In this document: positions 20,640-30,381 of the stretch, one piece after another
How the letters are laid out: each line of letters begins with the position of its first letter
Numbering within the stretch: position 1 is the first letter of the stretch
Source: Paucimonas sp.
GTDB taxonomy: Bacteria > Pseudomonadota > Gammaproteobacteria > Burkholderiales > Burkholderiaceae_D
DNA: 42,839 bases
Assembly (NCBI GenBank): GCA_028292545.1
Contig: JAQGMC010000027.1
Span: 1 to 42,839, forward strand
Direction: 5' to 3'
Translations under genes and position numbers: made by a program
The notes under the pieces: model-generated
What the model was told of the DNA's origin: nothing
The model's database searches: none
What the model saw: the letters and a program-made list of their open reading frames with translations, nothing else

Positions 20640-23372
20640 TTACGCAGCCTTGGCTGCCGCTGGCGCTGCTGCCAGCAACTGGCGCAGCACGAAGGGCAGG
20701 ATGCCGCCGTGACGGTAGTAATCGACCTCAATCGGCGTGTCGATGCGTAACAGCACCTGCACTTCCTGGTGCGTGCCATCAGCACGGTGGATCACGAGCA
20801 TTGCGCGCTGCTGCGGCGTGATCTCGCCTTCCAGGCCTTTCAGGTCGTAGCTTTCGTTGCCGGTAATGCCCAGGCTTTGCACGCTGTCGTCGCCAATGAA
20901 TTGCAGCGGCAACACGCCCATGCCCACCAGGTTCGAGCGGTGGATGCGCTCGAACGAGCGCGCGAAAACCGCTTTCACGCCCAGCAACTGGGTTCCCTTG
21001 GCAGCCCAGTCGCGCGAGGAGCCAGTGCCATATTCTTCGCCGGCGAAAATCATGGTCGGCACGCCGTTTTCGATGTATTTCATCGCTGCATCGTAAATCG
21101 ACATTTCTTCGCCGCCGGGCTGGTAGAGCGTGATGCCGCCTTCCACGCGCGAGCCATCTGGCTTGGCCGGAATCATCAGGTTCTTGATGCGCACGTTGGC
21201 GAAGGTGCCGCGCATCATGACTTCATGGTTGCCGCGGCGCGAGCCGTAGGAATTGAAGTCAGCCTTGGCCACGCCATGCTCCTTGAGCCAGAGGCCGGCC
21301 GGGCTGGATTCCTTGATCGAGCCGGCCGGGGAAATGTGGTCGGTCGTGATCGAGTCGCCAAACACGCCCAGCGCGCGTGCGCCGGTGATGCCGGTGGCGG
21401 CGGCTTGCGGCTGCATGGCGAAATTCTGGAAGAAGGGCGGTTCCGCGATATAGGTGGACGAAGGCCAGTTGTAGACGTCGCCGCTGGCCACGCCCTTGAT
21501 GTCTTGCCACAGCTTGCCAGGATTGCTCTTCACCTCGCTATAGTTTTCCTTGAAGACGCGGGCATTGAGCGCAAACTTCATCAGCTTGTTGACTTCGGTG
21601 CTGGTCGGCCAGATGTCGCCGAGGAAGATGTCGCGTCCGCCGCGACCCTTGCCGACCGGTTCCGTCATCAAGTCCTTGAGCATGGTGCCGGCCAGTGCAT
21701 AAGCCACCACCAGCGGTGGGGACGCCAGGAAGTTGGCGCGGATGTTTGGATGGATGCGGGCTTCGAAATTGCGGTTGCCCGACAAGACGGCAGCAGCCAC
21801 AATGTCGTTCTGGACGATGGCTTCGTTCAGTTCGTTGGTCAGGTCACCGGAATTGCCGATGCAGGTGGAGCAGCCATACGAGGTCACGGCAAAGCCGAGT
21901 TTTTCCAGGTAGGGCAGAAGGCCTGCCGCTTCCAGGTATTTGGTGACCACGCGCGAGCCGGGGGCAAGCGAAGTCTTGATGTGCGGCGCCACCTTCATGC
22001 CGGCTTCTACCGCTTTCTTGGCCAGCAAGCCGGCGGCCAGCAGCACGCTCGGGTTGGAAGTGTTGGTGCAGGACGTGATCGATGCAATCAGCACGTCGCC
22101 ATTCCTGACCTTGACCTTGTCCGCGGTTTCATACTCGACCGGCAAGTCTTCGGCTTTCTTGTTGAAACCGTTTTCGGCCGCTGGCTTGGAAAACAGGGTG
22201 GAAAAGTTGGACTTCACATTGCCGATTTCAATGCGGTCCTGCGGGCGCTTGGGGCCGGCCAGCGAAGGCGCAACCGTGCCCAGGTCGAGCGTGACCACGG
22301 TGCTGTAGTCAATGTCGCCTTCGCGCGGCACGCCAAACATGCCCTGGGCGCGGAAATAGCTTTCGAAAGCGTCGATCTCGGCCTTGCTGCGCCCGGTGCC
22401 GCGGAAATAATCGATCGTCGATTCGTCCACCGGGAAGAAGCCCATGGTCGCGCCGTATTCGGGCGCCATGTTGCCGATGGTGGCGCGGTCGGTGGGCGAC
22501 AGGAATTCCGTGCCTTCGCCAAAGAATTCGACAAACTTGCCGACCACTTTTTCACGCCGCAGCAATTCAGTAATCGTCAGCACCAGGTCGGTTGCGGTGA
22601 CGCCCTCACGCAAGCGGCCGGTCAGGTTGACGCCCACCACATCCGGCGTCAGGAAGTACACCGGCTGGCCCAGCATGCCGGCCTCAGCTTCGATGCCGCC
22701 CACGCCCCAGGCCACGACGCCCACGCCATTGATCATGGTGGTGTGCGAGTCGGTGCCCACCAGCGAATCGAAGTAGTAGACGCCATCCTTGTTGTGCACG
22801 CCGCGCGCCAGGTATTCCAGGTTGACTTGGTGCACGATGCCAAAGCCGGGTGGCACCACGCCAAAGGTATCGAAGGCTTGCATGCCCCATTTCATGAACT
22901 GGTAGCGCTCATTGTTGCGCTGGAACTCCAGCTTCATGTTCAGGTCGAGCGCTTTTTTGTTTCCCCAATAATCGACCTGCACCGAATGGTCGACCACAAG
23001 GTCAACCGGCACCAGCGGTTCAATGTTTTTCGGATTCTTGCCCATGCCGGCGGCGACGCCGCGCATGGCAGCCAGGTCAGCCAGTAGTGGCACGCCTGTG
23101 AAGTCTTGCAGCACCACGCGCGCAACGACGAAGGGAATTTCGTCGATGCGCGGTGCATTCGGCGCCCAGTTCGCGACCTGGCGCACATGCTCTTCCGTCA
23201 CTTTTTTGCCATCGCAGTTGCGCAGCACCGATTCCAGCACGATGCGGATCGACACCGGCAGGCGGTTGACGTCCACGCCCAGGGCTTTGCCCAGGGCTGG
23301 CAGTGAATAGTATTGCGCCGTGCCTAAGCCGACCTTGAAGTCCTTCAGCGTCTTGAGGATGTTATGGGGCAT
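20640..23372 (-). CDS. acnA: Aconitate hydratase A
   Basis: 910 residues, typical of AcnA/IRP-type aconitase. It interconverts citrate and isocitrate with a [4Fe-4S] cluster. The N-terminal [17 protein letters not shown], the [21 protein letters not shown] region, [15 protein letters not shown] (first cluster Cys), the [10 protein letters not shown] pair of cluster Cys and the C-terminal swivel domain with [16 protein letters not shown] are all present. The last residues are an Ala/Lys tail (APAAAKAA). AAGGAGAGGTC precedes the ATG, a strong ribosome binding site. It lies with mdh and the sdh-glt-odh genes, so it belongs to the TCA cluster, although it is transcribed in the opposite direction to sdh. 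Confidence 0.97.
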   Translation of the reverse strand: MPHNILKTLKDFKVGLGTAQYYSLPALGKALGVDVNRLPVSIRIVLESVLRNCDGKKVTEEHVRQVANWAPNAPRIDEIPFVVARVVLQDFTGVPLLADLAAMRGVAAGMGKNPKNIEPLVPVDLVVDHSVQVDYWGNKKALDLNMKLEFQRNNERYQFMKWGMQAFDTFGVVPPGFGIVHQVNLEYLARGVHNKDGVYYFDSLVGTDSHTTMINGVGVVAWGVGGIEAEAGMLGQPVYFLTPDVVGVNLTGRLREGVTATDLVLTITELLRREKVVGKFVEFFGEGTEFLSPTDRATIGNMAPEYGATMGFFPVDESTIDYFRGTGRSKAEIDAFESYFRAQGMFGVPREGDIDYSTVVTLDLGTVAPSLAGPKRPQDRIEIGNVKSNFSTLFSKPAAENGFNKKAEDLPVEYETADKVKVRNGDVLIASITSCTNTSNPSVLLAAGLLAKKAVEAGMKVAPHIKTSLAPGSRVVTKYLEAAGLLPYLEKLGFAVTSYGCSTCIGNSGDLTNELNEAIVQNDIVAAAVLSGNRNFEARIHPNIRANFLASPPLVVAYALAGTMLKDLMTEPVGKGRGGRDIFLGDIWPTSTEVNKLMKFALNARVFKENYSEVKSNPGKLWQDIKGVASGDVYNWPSSTYIAEPPFFQNFAMQPQAAATGITGARALGVFGDSITTDHISPAGSIKESSPAGLWLKEHGVAKADFNSYGSRRGNHEVMMRGTFANVRIKNLMIPAKPDGSRVEGGITLYQPGGEEMSIYDAAMKYIENGVPTMIFAGEEYGTGSSRDWAAKGTQLLGVKAVFARSFERIHRSNLVGMGVLPLQFIGDDSVQSLGITGNESYDLKGLEGEITPQQRAMLVIHRADGTHQEVQVLLRIDTPIEVDYYRHGGILPFVLRQLLAAAPAAAKAA

Positions 23373-23399
23373 GACCTCTCCTTGATTTTTACTGTGAAT

Positions 23400-23407
23400 A
23401 CAATTGT
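23400..23407. promoter_or_regulatory. ACAATTGT palindrome upstream of acnA
   Basis: An 8-bp palindrome 27 bp upstream of the acnA ATG. A related but looser inverted repeat (AACAA-A-TTGTT, 30336-30346) lies 36 bp upstream of gltA. The motif is short, so a shared regulator is only a possibility. Confidence 0.2.
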
Positions 23408-23461
23408 GGATGTTGTGCTTTTCTTCAGTGCCTTCCCCAAATCCCTGCTGCGGACTGCGGC

Positions 23462-24004
23462 TTACTTCTTCACTTCCATCAACAGTTGGGGCTGGGCTGC
23501 TTCCTTGGGCGCGGTCATCTCAGCCAACTGCGCCGGGCTGCGGCATTCGTTTGCAAGTTGCTGGCCTTTCTTTGAATCGAGCAACATGCCCTTGGCCGGA
23601 ATGCCGATCCAGACCAGGCCATGCCTCGTGCTTTCAAAGCGCGCCGCGCCGGTTGATGTTTCGACCCGCTGCATGCGCACCAGCTGTTTTTTCCAGCGCA
23701 TGCCGATATGGCTGTTGTCTTCGCCGTTTTCATACAGCGTGACCTTGTCGCCATGCGCGCATTGCATCTCGGTTGCGACCGATTTGGCGACGTCGAGATC
23801 CTTGTCGTCGTCGCCGGTTGCGCTGGCGGGCTTGGCGGCTTTCTTCTGTGCCTTGGCAGCCGGCTTTGCGGCCGGTTTTGCAGCAGCTTTGGCAGCGGGC
23901 TTGTCAGCCTTCGCAGCCTTGTCCGTAGGCTCGGCGGCAAAGCCAGGAGCGGAGAATGCAGCAAGCGCGGCGCCGAGCACGGCAAGGTTCAGTAATGACT
24001 TCAT
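23462..24004 (-). CDS. Exported protein with Lys/Ala/Pro linker and MliC-like C-terminal domain
   Basis: 180 residues from the ATG at 24004, with AAGGAG upstream. The frame stays open to 24274, but the signal peptide marks the start: [20 protein letters not shown] with cleavage near residue 24. Residues 26-60 are a Lys/Ala/Pro linker made of repeated AAKPAAK-type units. Residues about 75-165 form a compact domain with Cys82 and Cys154, [17 protein letters not shown] and [14 protein letters not shown]. This resembles the layout of the MliC/PliC lysozyme-inhibitor fold, where a disulphide joins the two ends. That match is tentative. It lies between mdh and acnA on the same strand. Confidence 0.7.
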   Translation of the reverse strand: MKSLLNLAVLGAALAAFSAPGFAAEPTDKAAKADKPAAKAAAKPAAKPAAKAQKKAAKPASATGDDDKDLDVAKSVATEMQCAHGDKVTLYENGEDNSHIGMRWKKQLVRMQRVETSTGAARFESTRHGLVWIGIPAKGMLLDSKKGQQLANECRSPAQLAEMTAPKEAAQPQLLMEVKK

Positions 24005-24375
24005 GGGCGAGGGTCTCCTTGGTGAATCGCCAGGTGAGGCCGGCTGGCCAGCGTCGGTCATTGCCGTCGTCTTGTTACGAGCCGTGAGAATGAGAGCGGT
24101 GAGTGCAGTGCATGATGCGCCGGCGCTGCAAGTCGTGGCCGGCGTCGGGTGCTTCTTGCAGAACGCTTGCACCAGGCGTTGCAGGCAACGCGCCAGCAGG
24201 CTGGCAAGCGGGCTCTGGAAGAAGGACTCGGACATGGGCATGGTCGGGAACTGCGCTTGGTGCTGGCTGTGCATGGCGGAATCGATAAGGCGGGATCGAT
24301 AATGCCGGGCGGGGACGCTCGCGTACTGCGCCCCCGCCTGGCGGCTGCCGGACGCATCCGGCAGCCGGTGTGGTG
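24005..24375. other. Spacer of 371 bp between mdh and the exported protein gene
   Basis: An open minus-strand frame continues from the exported protein up to 24274, but its composition (Cys/Ser/Thr-rich, no recognisable start context) does not look coding. A hairpin lies just after the mdh stop (24343-24366). Nothing else was recognised. Confidence 0.45.
24343..24366 (-). terminator. 10-bp stem-loop after mdh
   Basis: GGCTGCCGGA-CGCA-TCCGGCAGCC lies 10 bp past the mdh stop on the minus strand. It is a perfect stem with a 4-base loop but no T-tract, so it is a terminator-like or mRNA-stabilising hairpin. Confidence 0.5.
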
Positions 24376-25365
24376 TTAGCCGACCAGGTGCTTCACGCCT
24401 TCGCGCTCGTCCATCAGCTCCTTGAGCGTCAGGTTGATGCGTTCTTGCGAGAAGGCGTCGATTTCCAGGCCTTGCACAATCTTGTATTCGCCGTTTTCGG
24501 TCGTGACTGGATAGCCGAACATCGTGCCTTCGGGTATGCCATAGGAGCCGTCAGACGGAATACCCATCGTCGTCCATTTGCCATTGGTGCCCAAGAGCCA
24601 GTCGCGCACATGGTCGATGGCGGCATTGGCGGCCGATGCTGCAGAGGACAGGCCGCGCGCTTCGATGATGGCGGCGCCGCGCTTGCCCACCGTGGGCAGG
24701 AACACGTCGCGGTTCCAGACATCGTCATTGATCAATTGCTTGACCGGCTTGCCATCAGCGGTGGCGAAGCGGTAGTCCGGGTACATCGTGGGCGAGTGGT
24801 TGCCCCATACGCACAGCTTTTCGATGGAGGTCACCGGCTTGCCGATTTTCCCGGCGACTTGCGACAGCGCGCGGTTATGGTCCAGGCGCAGCATGGCGGT
24901 GAAGTTTTTCGGCGGCAAACCGGGCGCCGATTTCATCGCGATATAAGCGTTGGTGTTGGCTGGATTGCCCACCACCAGCACTTTGACGTTGCGGCTGGCC
25001 ACGGCGTCGAGCGCCTTGCCCTGCACCGTGAAGATTTGCGCATTGGCTTCAAGCAGGTCCTTGCGCTCCATGCCCGGGCCGCGGGGACGGGCGCCAACCA
25101 GCAGGGCCACGTCGGCATCCTTGAATGCAGTCATCGGGTCGCTGTGCGCGCTCATGCCGGCCAGCAGCGGGAAGGCGCAATCATCGACTTCCATCATCAC
25201 GCCTTTCAAGGCCTTCTGCGCTTTCTCGTCCGGTATCTCCAGCAATTGCAGGATCACGGGCTGGTCCCGGCCCAGCATGTCGCCATTGGCGATGCGGAAA
25301 AGCAGGGAGTAACCGATCTGGCCGGCGGCGCCGGTGACGGCCACGCGCAGGGGGGCTTTAGCCAT
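24376..25365 (-). CDS. mdh: Malate dehydrogenase
   Basis: 329 residues from the ATG at 25365 ([10 protein letters not shown]), with TTGGAGATTCAAC before it. A longer open frame to 25611 passes through the promoter and is not used. Mdh interconverts malate and oxaloacetate with NAD. The Rossmann loop TGAAGQIG is at 11-18, the substrate loop [13 protein letters not shown] holds Arg92 and Arg98, GNPANTNA is at 133-140, Asp162 is in MLRLDHNRA and the catalytic His190 is in [11 protein letters not shown]. This is the two-domain bacterial type close to cytosolic eukaryotic MDH. The gene is divergent from the GntR regulator. Confidence 0.97.
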   Translation of the reverse strand: MAKAPLRVAVTGAAGQIGYSLLFRIANGDMLGRDQPVILQLLEIPDEKAQKALKGVMMEVDDCAFPLLAGMSAHSDPMTAFKDADVALLVGARPRGPGMERKDLLEANAQIFTVQGKALDAVASRNVKVLVVGNPANTNAYIAMKSAPGLPPKNFTAMLRLDHNRALSQVAGKIGKPVTSIEKLCVWGNHSPTMYPDYRFATADGKPVKQLINDDVWNRDVFLPTVGKRGAAIIEARGLSSAASAANAAIDHVRDWLLGTNGKWTTMGIPSDGSYGIPEGTMFGYPVTTENGEYKIVQGLEIDAFSQERINLTLKELMDEREGVKHLVG

Positions 25366-25473
25366 GTTGAATCTCCAAGGTGGTGTGGGTAATGAGGATG
25401 TCGGTCGGCGTTGCGATGATTGCGGTGAGGATGAGAGCCGGTAGCAGGATATGCCTGTCCGCGGGGACGGATA

Positions 25474-25502
25474 ATGATACCGGTGAAAGCATGTCGCGTC
25501 AG
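25474..25502 (-). promoter_or_regulatory. Candidate proximal mdh promoter (P2)
   Basis: Minus-strand CTGACG (25497-25502), a 17-bp spacer, then TATCAT (25474-25479). It would start transcription about 100 bp upstream of the mdh ATG. The -10 matches five of six consensus bases and the -35 four of six. Confidence 0.45.
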
Positions 25503-25582
25503 CCTGAATGCGTCGTGAAGGGCAGTATCGATTGTGCCCGGCCGCCTGCGACGCGCGTGGCCGCCCGGGAATGTTGCCGCGG

Positions 25583-25611
25583 AGTGTAGGCTTGGTGAAG
25601 CGCCATGTCAA
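25583..25611 (-). promoter_or_regulatory. Near-consensus distal mdh promoter (P1)
   Basis: Minus-strand TTGACA (25606-25611), exactly 17 bp, then TACACT (25583-25588). It would give an mdh leader of about 210 bases. The palindrome at 25621-25640 begins 9 bp upstream of the -35, so a protein bound there could affect this promoter. Confidence 0.7.
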
Positions 25612-25620
25612 CGGCCATCT

Positions 25621-25640
25621 TATGTCTTATATAAGACATA
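25621..25640. promoter_or_regulatory. Perfect 20-bp palindrome: candidate GntR operator between mdh and gntR
   Basis: TATGTCTTATATAAGACATA is self-complementary over all 20 bases and AT-rich in a GC-rich genome. It lies between divergent mdh and gntR. It is 45 bp upstream of the gntR start and overlaps the zone where that gene's own -35/-10 should be (TATTAT follows at 25639-25644). GntR/HutC dimers commonly bind such palindromes near their own gene, so autoregulation together with mdh control is likely. This is inferred from position and symmetry. Confidence 0.7.
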
Positions 25641-25685
25641 TTATGACCAAGGTTTTTCTGGACGGCAAACGGCCTTTGTGTTGAA

Positions 25686-26486
25686 ATGACCAGCATGACT
25701 GCAGTCCCACCGCATGTGACCCATCCCCCTGTTTCAGCCGCTGGCGCCAGCCCCGCAGTTCCCGGCAATTCCCCCACCTTCAGTCCGCTGTACCAGCAGA
25801 TCAAGGCCCTGATCACGCAGAGCCTGCAGTCGGGCGAGTGGAAGCCGGGCGAACTCATACCGAGCGAAGTTGAACTGGCGGCGCGCTTCAAAGTCAGCCA
25901 GGGCACGGTGCGCAAGGCGATCGATGAATTGTCGGCCGAGAACCTGGTCGTGCGCCGCCAGGGCAAGGGCACTTTCGTCGCCACGCATCACGAGGCGCGC
26001 GCCCAGTTCCGTTTCCTGCGCCTGATGCCCGACGAAGGCGAGCCGCAGCCGGCTGAAAACCGCGTGCTGGATGTGAAGCGCCTGCGCGCGCCGGCGGAAG
26101 TTGCGCGCCTGCTTGACCTGCGTACCGGCGACCCCGTCATCTTCATCAAGCGCGTGCAATCTTTCGACGGCATAGCCACGATCCTTGACGAACTGTGGCT
26201 GCCCGGCGCCCTGTTCAAGGGGCTGACGACGGAGCGCCTGGTGGAATACAAGGGGCCGATGTACGGCCTGTTTGAAACCGAATTCGGCACCAGCATGATC
26301 CGCGCAACCGAACGCATTCGCGCCGTCAGCGCCGATGCGGCGGCGGCCGAGGCGCTGGGCATTGCCGCCGGCACGCCGCTGCTGTCGGTGGAGCGGGTGT
26401 CATACACCTACGGCGACAGGCCGGTGGAAGTGCGGCGTGGCCTGTACCTGACCGCACGCCATCATTATGAAAATGAATTGAGTTGA
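25686..26486 (+). CDS. GntR-family (HutC/UTRA type) transcriptional regulator
   Basis: 266 residues. After a Pro/Ala-rich N-terminal tail of about 30 residues, residues 33-97 form the winged helix: PLYQQIKALITQSLQSGEW, PGELIPSEVELAARFKVSQ, GTVRKAIDELSAENLVVRRQ and GKGTFV. The rest is a UTRA ligand-binding domain, with QSFDGIATILDELWLPGALF and TPLLSVERVSYTYGDRPVEV. It is a cytosolic dimer that likely senses a small metabolite. The position between mdh and sdhCDAB suggests control of TCA-cycle genes with a cycle intermediate or related acid as effector; the effector is not known. ATGs at 25686 and 25695 are alternative starts, and neither has a good ribosome binding site. Confidence 0.9.
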   Translation: MTSMTAVPPHVTHPPVSAAGASPAVPGNSPTFSPLYQQIKALITQSLQSGEWKPGELIPSEVELAARFKVSQGTVRKAIDELSAENLVVRRQGKGTFVATHHEARAQFRFLRLMPDEGEPQPAENRVLDVKRLRAPAEVARLLDLRTGDPVIFIKRVQSFDGIATILDELWLPGALFKGLTTERLVEYKGPMYGLFETEFGTSMIRATERIRAVSADAAAAEALGIAAGTPLLSVERVSYTYGDRPVEVRRGLYLTARHHYENELS

Positions 26487-26655
26487 GCCGCCGCTGCAGT
26501 GCGCGATTGATGTGGAAGGTGCTGGGCGTCACAAGCAGGCCGGGGCGAAGCAGGGTACCATCCGGCGCCCGCGATGTCGGATTAACCAGAATAAGAGTTG
26601 GTGTGGTGCACAAAAATAAGCGAAAATTGCAAAGTTTTGATTTCGAGAGGCTAGC

Positions 26656-27066
26656 ATGTCAGAAGCGCTGAAGAAGGACCGACCCCAGTTCCGCAACATT
26701 CACGTCACGCAAATCCTGCGTTACCGGATGCCACCGGCCGCCATCATATCGATCCTGCATCGCGTGAGCGGCGTGCTGATGTTTTTGCTCCTCCCCTTCA
26801 TCCTCTACCTGCTCGATAACAGCCTGACTTCCGAAGTCTCTTTTGAGAAATTCAAGGGCGTGCTGGCGCATCCTTTTGCAAAACTGGTCGTGCTGGCTCT
26901 TGCCTGGGCTTATCTGCACCACTTCTGCGCCGGCCTGCGCCACCTTTTCCTGGATATGCATGTCGGGCTGACCAAGGAGGCAGCCAACACTTGGTCGCTG
27001 GTCTTGCTGGTGGTCAGCCTGGTCCTGACCGGAGTAGTCGCACTGAAATTGTTTGGAGCATTCTGA
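26656..27066 (+). CDS. sdhC: Succinate dehydrogenase cytochrome b556 subunit
   Basis: 136 residues with three membrane helices (about 30-55, 70-95 and 110-135). SdhC and SdhD anchor the SdhAB part of complex II in the inner membrane and bind haem b and quinone. The signature RYRMPPAAIISILHRVSGVL and the haem-ligand region LHHFCAGLRHLFLD are present. GAGAGG precedes the ATG. The stop is directly followed by the sdhD ATG, so sdhCDAB form one operon. The 169-bp region upstream, after gntR, likely holds the promoter, but I could not assign clear boxes. Confidence 0.95.
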   Translation: MSEALKKDRPQFRNIHVTQILRYRMPPAAIISILHRVSGVLMFLLLPFILYLLDNSLTSEVSFEKFKGVLAHPFAKLVVLALAWAYLHHFCAGLRHLFLDMHVGLTKEAANTWSLVLLVVSLVLTGVVALKLFGAF

Positions 27067-27438
27067 ATGGCCGACACACCTGACAACATCGGACCGCGCC
27101 GCCTCGTCGTTGGCGCCCACTACGGCACGGCCGACTGGCTGGCGCAGCGCGTCACTGCCATCCTGATGGCGCTCTACACCCTGGTGCTCCTGGTCGCCTT
27201 CCTGTTTTCGGGCCCGGCCAGCTATGAATCCTGGGCCGGCCTGTTCGCTGCGCAGTGGTTCAAGCTCTTCACCTTCGTGACGCTGATCAGCCTGTTCTAT
27301 CACGCCTGGGTCGGCATGCGTAACGTCTGGATGGATTATGTGAAGCCGGTCGCGCTGCGGCTGCTGCTTCAGGGGGCCACGATCGCGTGGCTGGTCGGAT
27401 GTGCCGGCTGGGCGGCACAGATTTTGTGGAAAGTCTAA
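27067..27438 (+). CDS. sdhD: Succinate dehydrogenase membrane anchor subunit
   Basis: 123 residues with three membrane helices. It has the typical [20 protein letters not shown] start of the anchor domain and [18 protein letters not shown], which contains the second haem-side His and the quinone-site region. It begins at the base after the sdhC stop and ends 2 bases before the sdhA start. Confidence 0.95.
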   Translation: MADTPDNIGPRRLVVGAHYGTADWLAQRVTAILMALYTLVLLVAFLFSGPASYESWAGLFAAQWFKLFTFVTLISLFYHAWVGMRNVWMDYVKPVALRLLLQGATIAWLVGCAGWAAQILWKV

Positions 27439-27440
27439 TC

Positions 27441-29219
27441 GTGGCGGCAATCAAAACATCCCTTCCCGTGCGTCGCTTCGACGCAGTTATCATCGGCGCC
27501 GGCGGCTCCGGCATGCGCGCCTCGCTGCAACTGGCTGAAGCCGGCCTCAACGTCGCCGTCCTGTCCAAGGTTTTCCCGACCCGCTCGCATACTGTCGCCG
27601 CCCAGGGCGGTATTGGCGCTTCGCTGGGCAATATGAGTGAAGACAGCTGGTACTGGCACATGTTTGACACCGTCAAGGGCAGCGACTACCTGGGCGACCA
27701 GGACGCGATCGAATTCATGTGCCGCGAAGCGCCGAAGGTGGTGTACGAGCTCGAGCATTTCGGCATGCCTTTCGACCGCAATCCCGACGGCACGATCTAC
27801 CAGCGCCCCTTCGGCGGCCATACCGCGAACTTCGGTGAAAAGCCGGTGCAACGCGCCTGTGCCGCAGCCGACCGCACTGGCCACGCGATGCTGCACACGC
27901 TATACCAGCGCAATGTGCAGGCGCGCACCCATTTCTTCGTCGAGTGGATGGCGATCGACCTGATCCGCGACGCCGACGGCGACGTGCTGGGCGTGGTGGC
28001 ACTGGAAATGGAAACCGGCGAAGTCATGATCCTGGAAGCCAAGACGACGCTCTTTGCCACCGGTGGCGCGGGCCGCATCTGGGCTGCCTCGACCAATGCC
28101 TTCATCAATACCGGCGACGGCATGGGCATGGCGGCGCGCGCCGGCCTGCCGCTGGAAGACATGGAGTTCTGGCAGTTCCACCCAACCGGCGTTGCCGGTG
28201 CCGGCGTGCTGATCACGGAAGGCGTGCGCGGCGAAGGCGGCATCCTGGTCAACAGCAATGGCGAGCGCTTCATGGAGCGTTATGCGCCGACGCTGAAAGA
28301 CCTGGCGCCGCGCGACTTCGTGTCGCGTTCGATGGACCAGGAAATCAAGGAAGGCCGCGGCTGCGGTCCGAACAAGGATTACGTGCTGCTCGACCTGCGC
28401 CATATCGGCGCCGACACGATCAAGAAGCGCCTGCCATCCATCCTTGAAATCGGCCACAAGTTTGCCAACGTCGACGCTACGCGCGAGCCGATACCGGTGG
28501 TGCCGACCATCCATTACCAGATGGGCGGCATACCGACGAATATTCATGGCCAGGTGGTCGCGCCCAACAATGGCAATCCGAACGAGATCGTCAATGGCAT
28601 GTACGCCATCGGCGAATGCGCCTGCGTATCGGTGCATGGCGCCAACCGCCTGGGCACCAACTCGCTGCTCGACTTGCTGGTATTCGGCCGCGCCGCCGGC
28701 AACCATATCGTCGCCAGCAACCTGAAACAGAAGAGCCACAAGCCGCTGCCGGCAGATGCCGCCGACCGCGCGATGTCGCGCCTGGACCACCTGGAAAATA
28801 GCACCGGTTCTGAACGCGTGCAGGATGTGGCCAACGGCATCCGCCAGGCGATGCAGCACTATTGCGGCGTGTTCCGCACCCAGGAATTGCTCGATGGCGG
28901 CGTCAAGGCCATCATGGAACTCGACGAGCGGCGCAAGCATGTGTCGTTCAAGGACAAGTCCAAGGTGTTCAACACCGCGCGCGTCGAAGCGCTCGAACTC
29001 GACAACCTGATTGAAACCGCGAAGGCCACCATCGTTTCGGCCGCTGCCCGCAAGGAATCGCGCGGCGCCCATGCCCACCGCGACTTTGAAAAGCGCGACG
29101 ATGAAAACTGGATGAAGCACACGCTGTTTTTCTCTGAAGGCAACCGCCTCGACTACAAGCCTGTGATCGTCAAGCCGCTGTCGGTGGAAACCTTCAAGCC
29201 CAAAGCACGCACTTTTTAA
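27441..29219 (+). CDS. sdhA: Succinate dehydrogenase flavoprotein subunit
   Basis: 592 residues from a GTG at 27441. The frame is open further upstream, but that part overlaps sdhD and lacks family similarity. SdhA oxidises succinate to fumarate with covalently bound FAD. The FAD site is [20 protein letters not shown], the flavin-linked His is in [14 protein letters not shown], and the active site is [20 protein letters not shown]. The C-terminal [17 protein letters not shown] is typical. Flavinylation needs SdhE, which is encoded just after sdhB. Confidence 0.97.
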   Translation: MAAIKTSLPVRRFDAVIIGAGGSGMRASLQLAEAGLNVAVLSKVFPTRSHTVAAQGGIGASLGNMSEDSWYWHMFDTVKGSDYLGDQDAIEFMCREAPKVVYELEHFGMPFDRNPDGTIYQRPFGGHTANFGEKPVQRACAAADRTGHAMLHTLYQRNVQARTHFFVEWMAIDLIRDADGDVLGVVALEMETGEVMILEAKTTLFATGGAGRIWAASTNAFINTGDGMGMAARAGLPLEDMEFWQFHPTGVAGAGVLITEGVRGEGGILVNSNGERFMERYAPTLKDLAPRDFVSRSMDQEIKEGRGCGPNKDYVLLDLRHIGADTIKKRLPSILEIGHKFANVDATREPIPVVPTIHYQMGGIPTNIHGQVVAPNNGNPNEIVNGMYAIGECACVSVHGANRLGTNSLLDLLVFGRAAGNHIVASNLKQKSHKPLPADAADRAMSRLDHLENSTGSERVQDVANGIRQAMQHYCGVFRTQELLDGGVKAIMELDERRKHVSFKDKSKVFNTARVEALELDNLIETAKATIVSAAARKESRGAHAHRDFEKRDDENWMKHTLFFSEGNRLDYKPVIVKPLSVETFKPKARTF

Positions 29220-29230
29220 GAGACTGAAAC

Positions 29231-29941
29231 ATGGCACGCACGCTCAAATTCCAGATCTACCGCTACGATCCGGACAAGGACGCCAAGCCCTACATGCAGG
29301 ACTTGACGGTGACGCTGCAAGACACCGACAAGATGCTGCTCGACGCCCTGCAGCGCATCAAGTCCGACGTCGACGATTCACTGGCGCTGCGCCGCTCCTG
29401 CCGCGAAGGCGTGTGCGGTTCAGACGCAATGAACATCAATGGCAAGAATGGCCTGGCCTGCACGACAAACCTGAATGAATTGTCGGAGCCGATCGTGTTG
29501 CGGCCGCTGCCGGGCTTGCCCGTCATCCGCGACCTGATCGTGGACATGACCAATTTCTTCAAGCAGTACCATTCGATCAAGCCCTTCCTGATCAATAATT
29601 CGATCCCGCCGGAAAAAGAGCGCCTGCAATCGCCGGCCGCGCGCGAAGAACTCGACGGCCTGTATGAGTGCATACTGTGCGCCTGCTGCTCGACGTCCTG
29701 CCCGTCCTTCTGGTGGAACCCGGACAAGTTCGTCGGGCCGGCCGGCCTGCTGCAAGCCTACCGCTTCATCGCCGACAGCCGCGACGAAGCCACCGGCCAG
29801 CGCCTGGACAACCTCGAAGACCCGTATCGCCTGTTCCGCTGCCATTCGATCATGAATTGTGTCGACGTCTGCCCGAAAGGATTGAACCCGACGCGTGCCA
29901 TCGGCAAGATCAAGGAACTCCTGGTGCGGCGCGCGGTTTAA
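29231..29941 (+). CDS. sdhB: Succinate dehydrogenase iron-sulfur subunit
   Basis: 236 residues. It carries electrons from SdhA to quinone through three clusters. The [2Fe-2S] ligands are in SCREGVCGSDAMNINGKNGL-AC. The [4Fe-4S] and [3Fe-4S] ligands are in CILCACCSTSCPSFWW and FRCHSIMNCVDVCPKGLNP. The C-terminal PTRAIGKIKELLVRRAV is standard. It lies 11 bases after sdhA, with only a weak AAGAG ribosome binding site. Confidence 0.97.
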   Translation: MARTLKFQIYRYDPDKDAKPYMQDLTVTLQDTDKMLLDALQRIKSDVDDSLALRRSCREGVCGSDAMNINGKNGLACTTNLNELSEPIVLRPLPGLPVIRDLIVDMTNFFKQYHSIKPFLINNSIPPEKERLQSPAAREELDGLYECILCACCSTSCPSFWWNPDKFVGPAGLLQAYRFIADSRDEATGQRLDNLEDPYRLFRCHSIMNCVDVCPKGLNPTRAIGKIKELLVRRAV

Positions 29942-30026
29942 TCTTTTAACAGCTTGTTTCACGGCGGGGCCTTTGCCGGCCCTGTTTTCCAGGCCCGCCT
30001 GGCAGCTCACATTCCGGTTCCGCCCC

Positions 30027-30296
30027 ATGTCGCAGTCCCACCAAACCGATCCCGCACGCCGCGCCCGCCTGCGCTGGCGCAGCCGGCGCGGCTTGCTGGA
30101 AAACGACTTGATCCTGACCCGCTTCCTGGATGCCAATGAGGCCGGCCTGACGGACGAGGAAGTGGACGCCTTCACTCGCCTGCTCGATTTATCGGACAAT
30201 GACTTGATGGCCCTGCTGCTGGGCCGCACGGAACCACAGGGCGAAGCCGATTTGCCGCATGTCCACGCCATGCTGTCCCGGCTGCGGGTTGCCTGA
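30027..30296 (+). CDS. sdhE: FAD assembly factor SdhE
   Basis: 89 residues from the ATG at 30027. SdhE (YgfY, DUF339) promotes covalent attachment of FAD to SdhA. The family hallmark is RSRRGLLENDLILTRFLDAN, containing the RGxxE motif required for function, with acidic helices following (LTDEEVDAFTRLLDLSDNDL). It sits between sdhB and gltA, the expected context. Confidence 0.93.
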   Translation: MSQSHQTDPARRARLRWRSRRGLLENDLILTRFLDANEAGLTDEEVDAFTRLLDLSDNDLMALLLGRTEPQGEADLPHVHAMLSRLRVA

Positions 30297-30381
30297 GCTG
30301 CCGTCGGCGCAGCGCTGCATGAACCGGCCGCGAAAAACAAATTGTTGTATTGCCGCTTACTACAAGAAATAAGGAAGATCC

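Noticed and set aside
20769..23087. 772-codon open frame on the plus strand
   Set aside because: It is antisense to acnA and has the same reverse-frame composition, with no domain.
25366..25611. N-terminal extension of mdh
   Set aside because: It covers the mdh promoter boxes and ribosome binding site; the family begins at [10 protein letters not shown].
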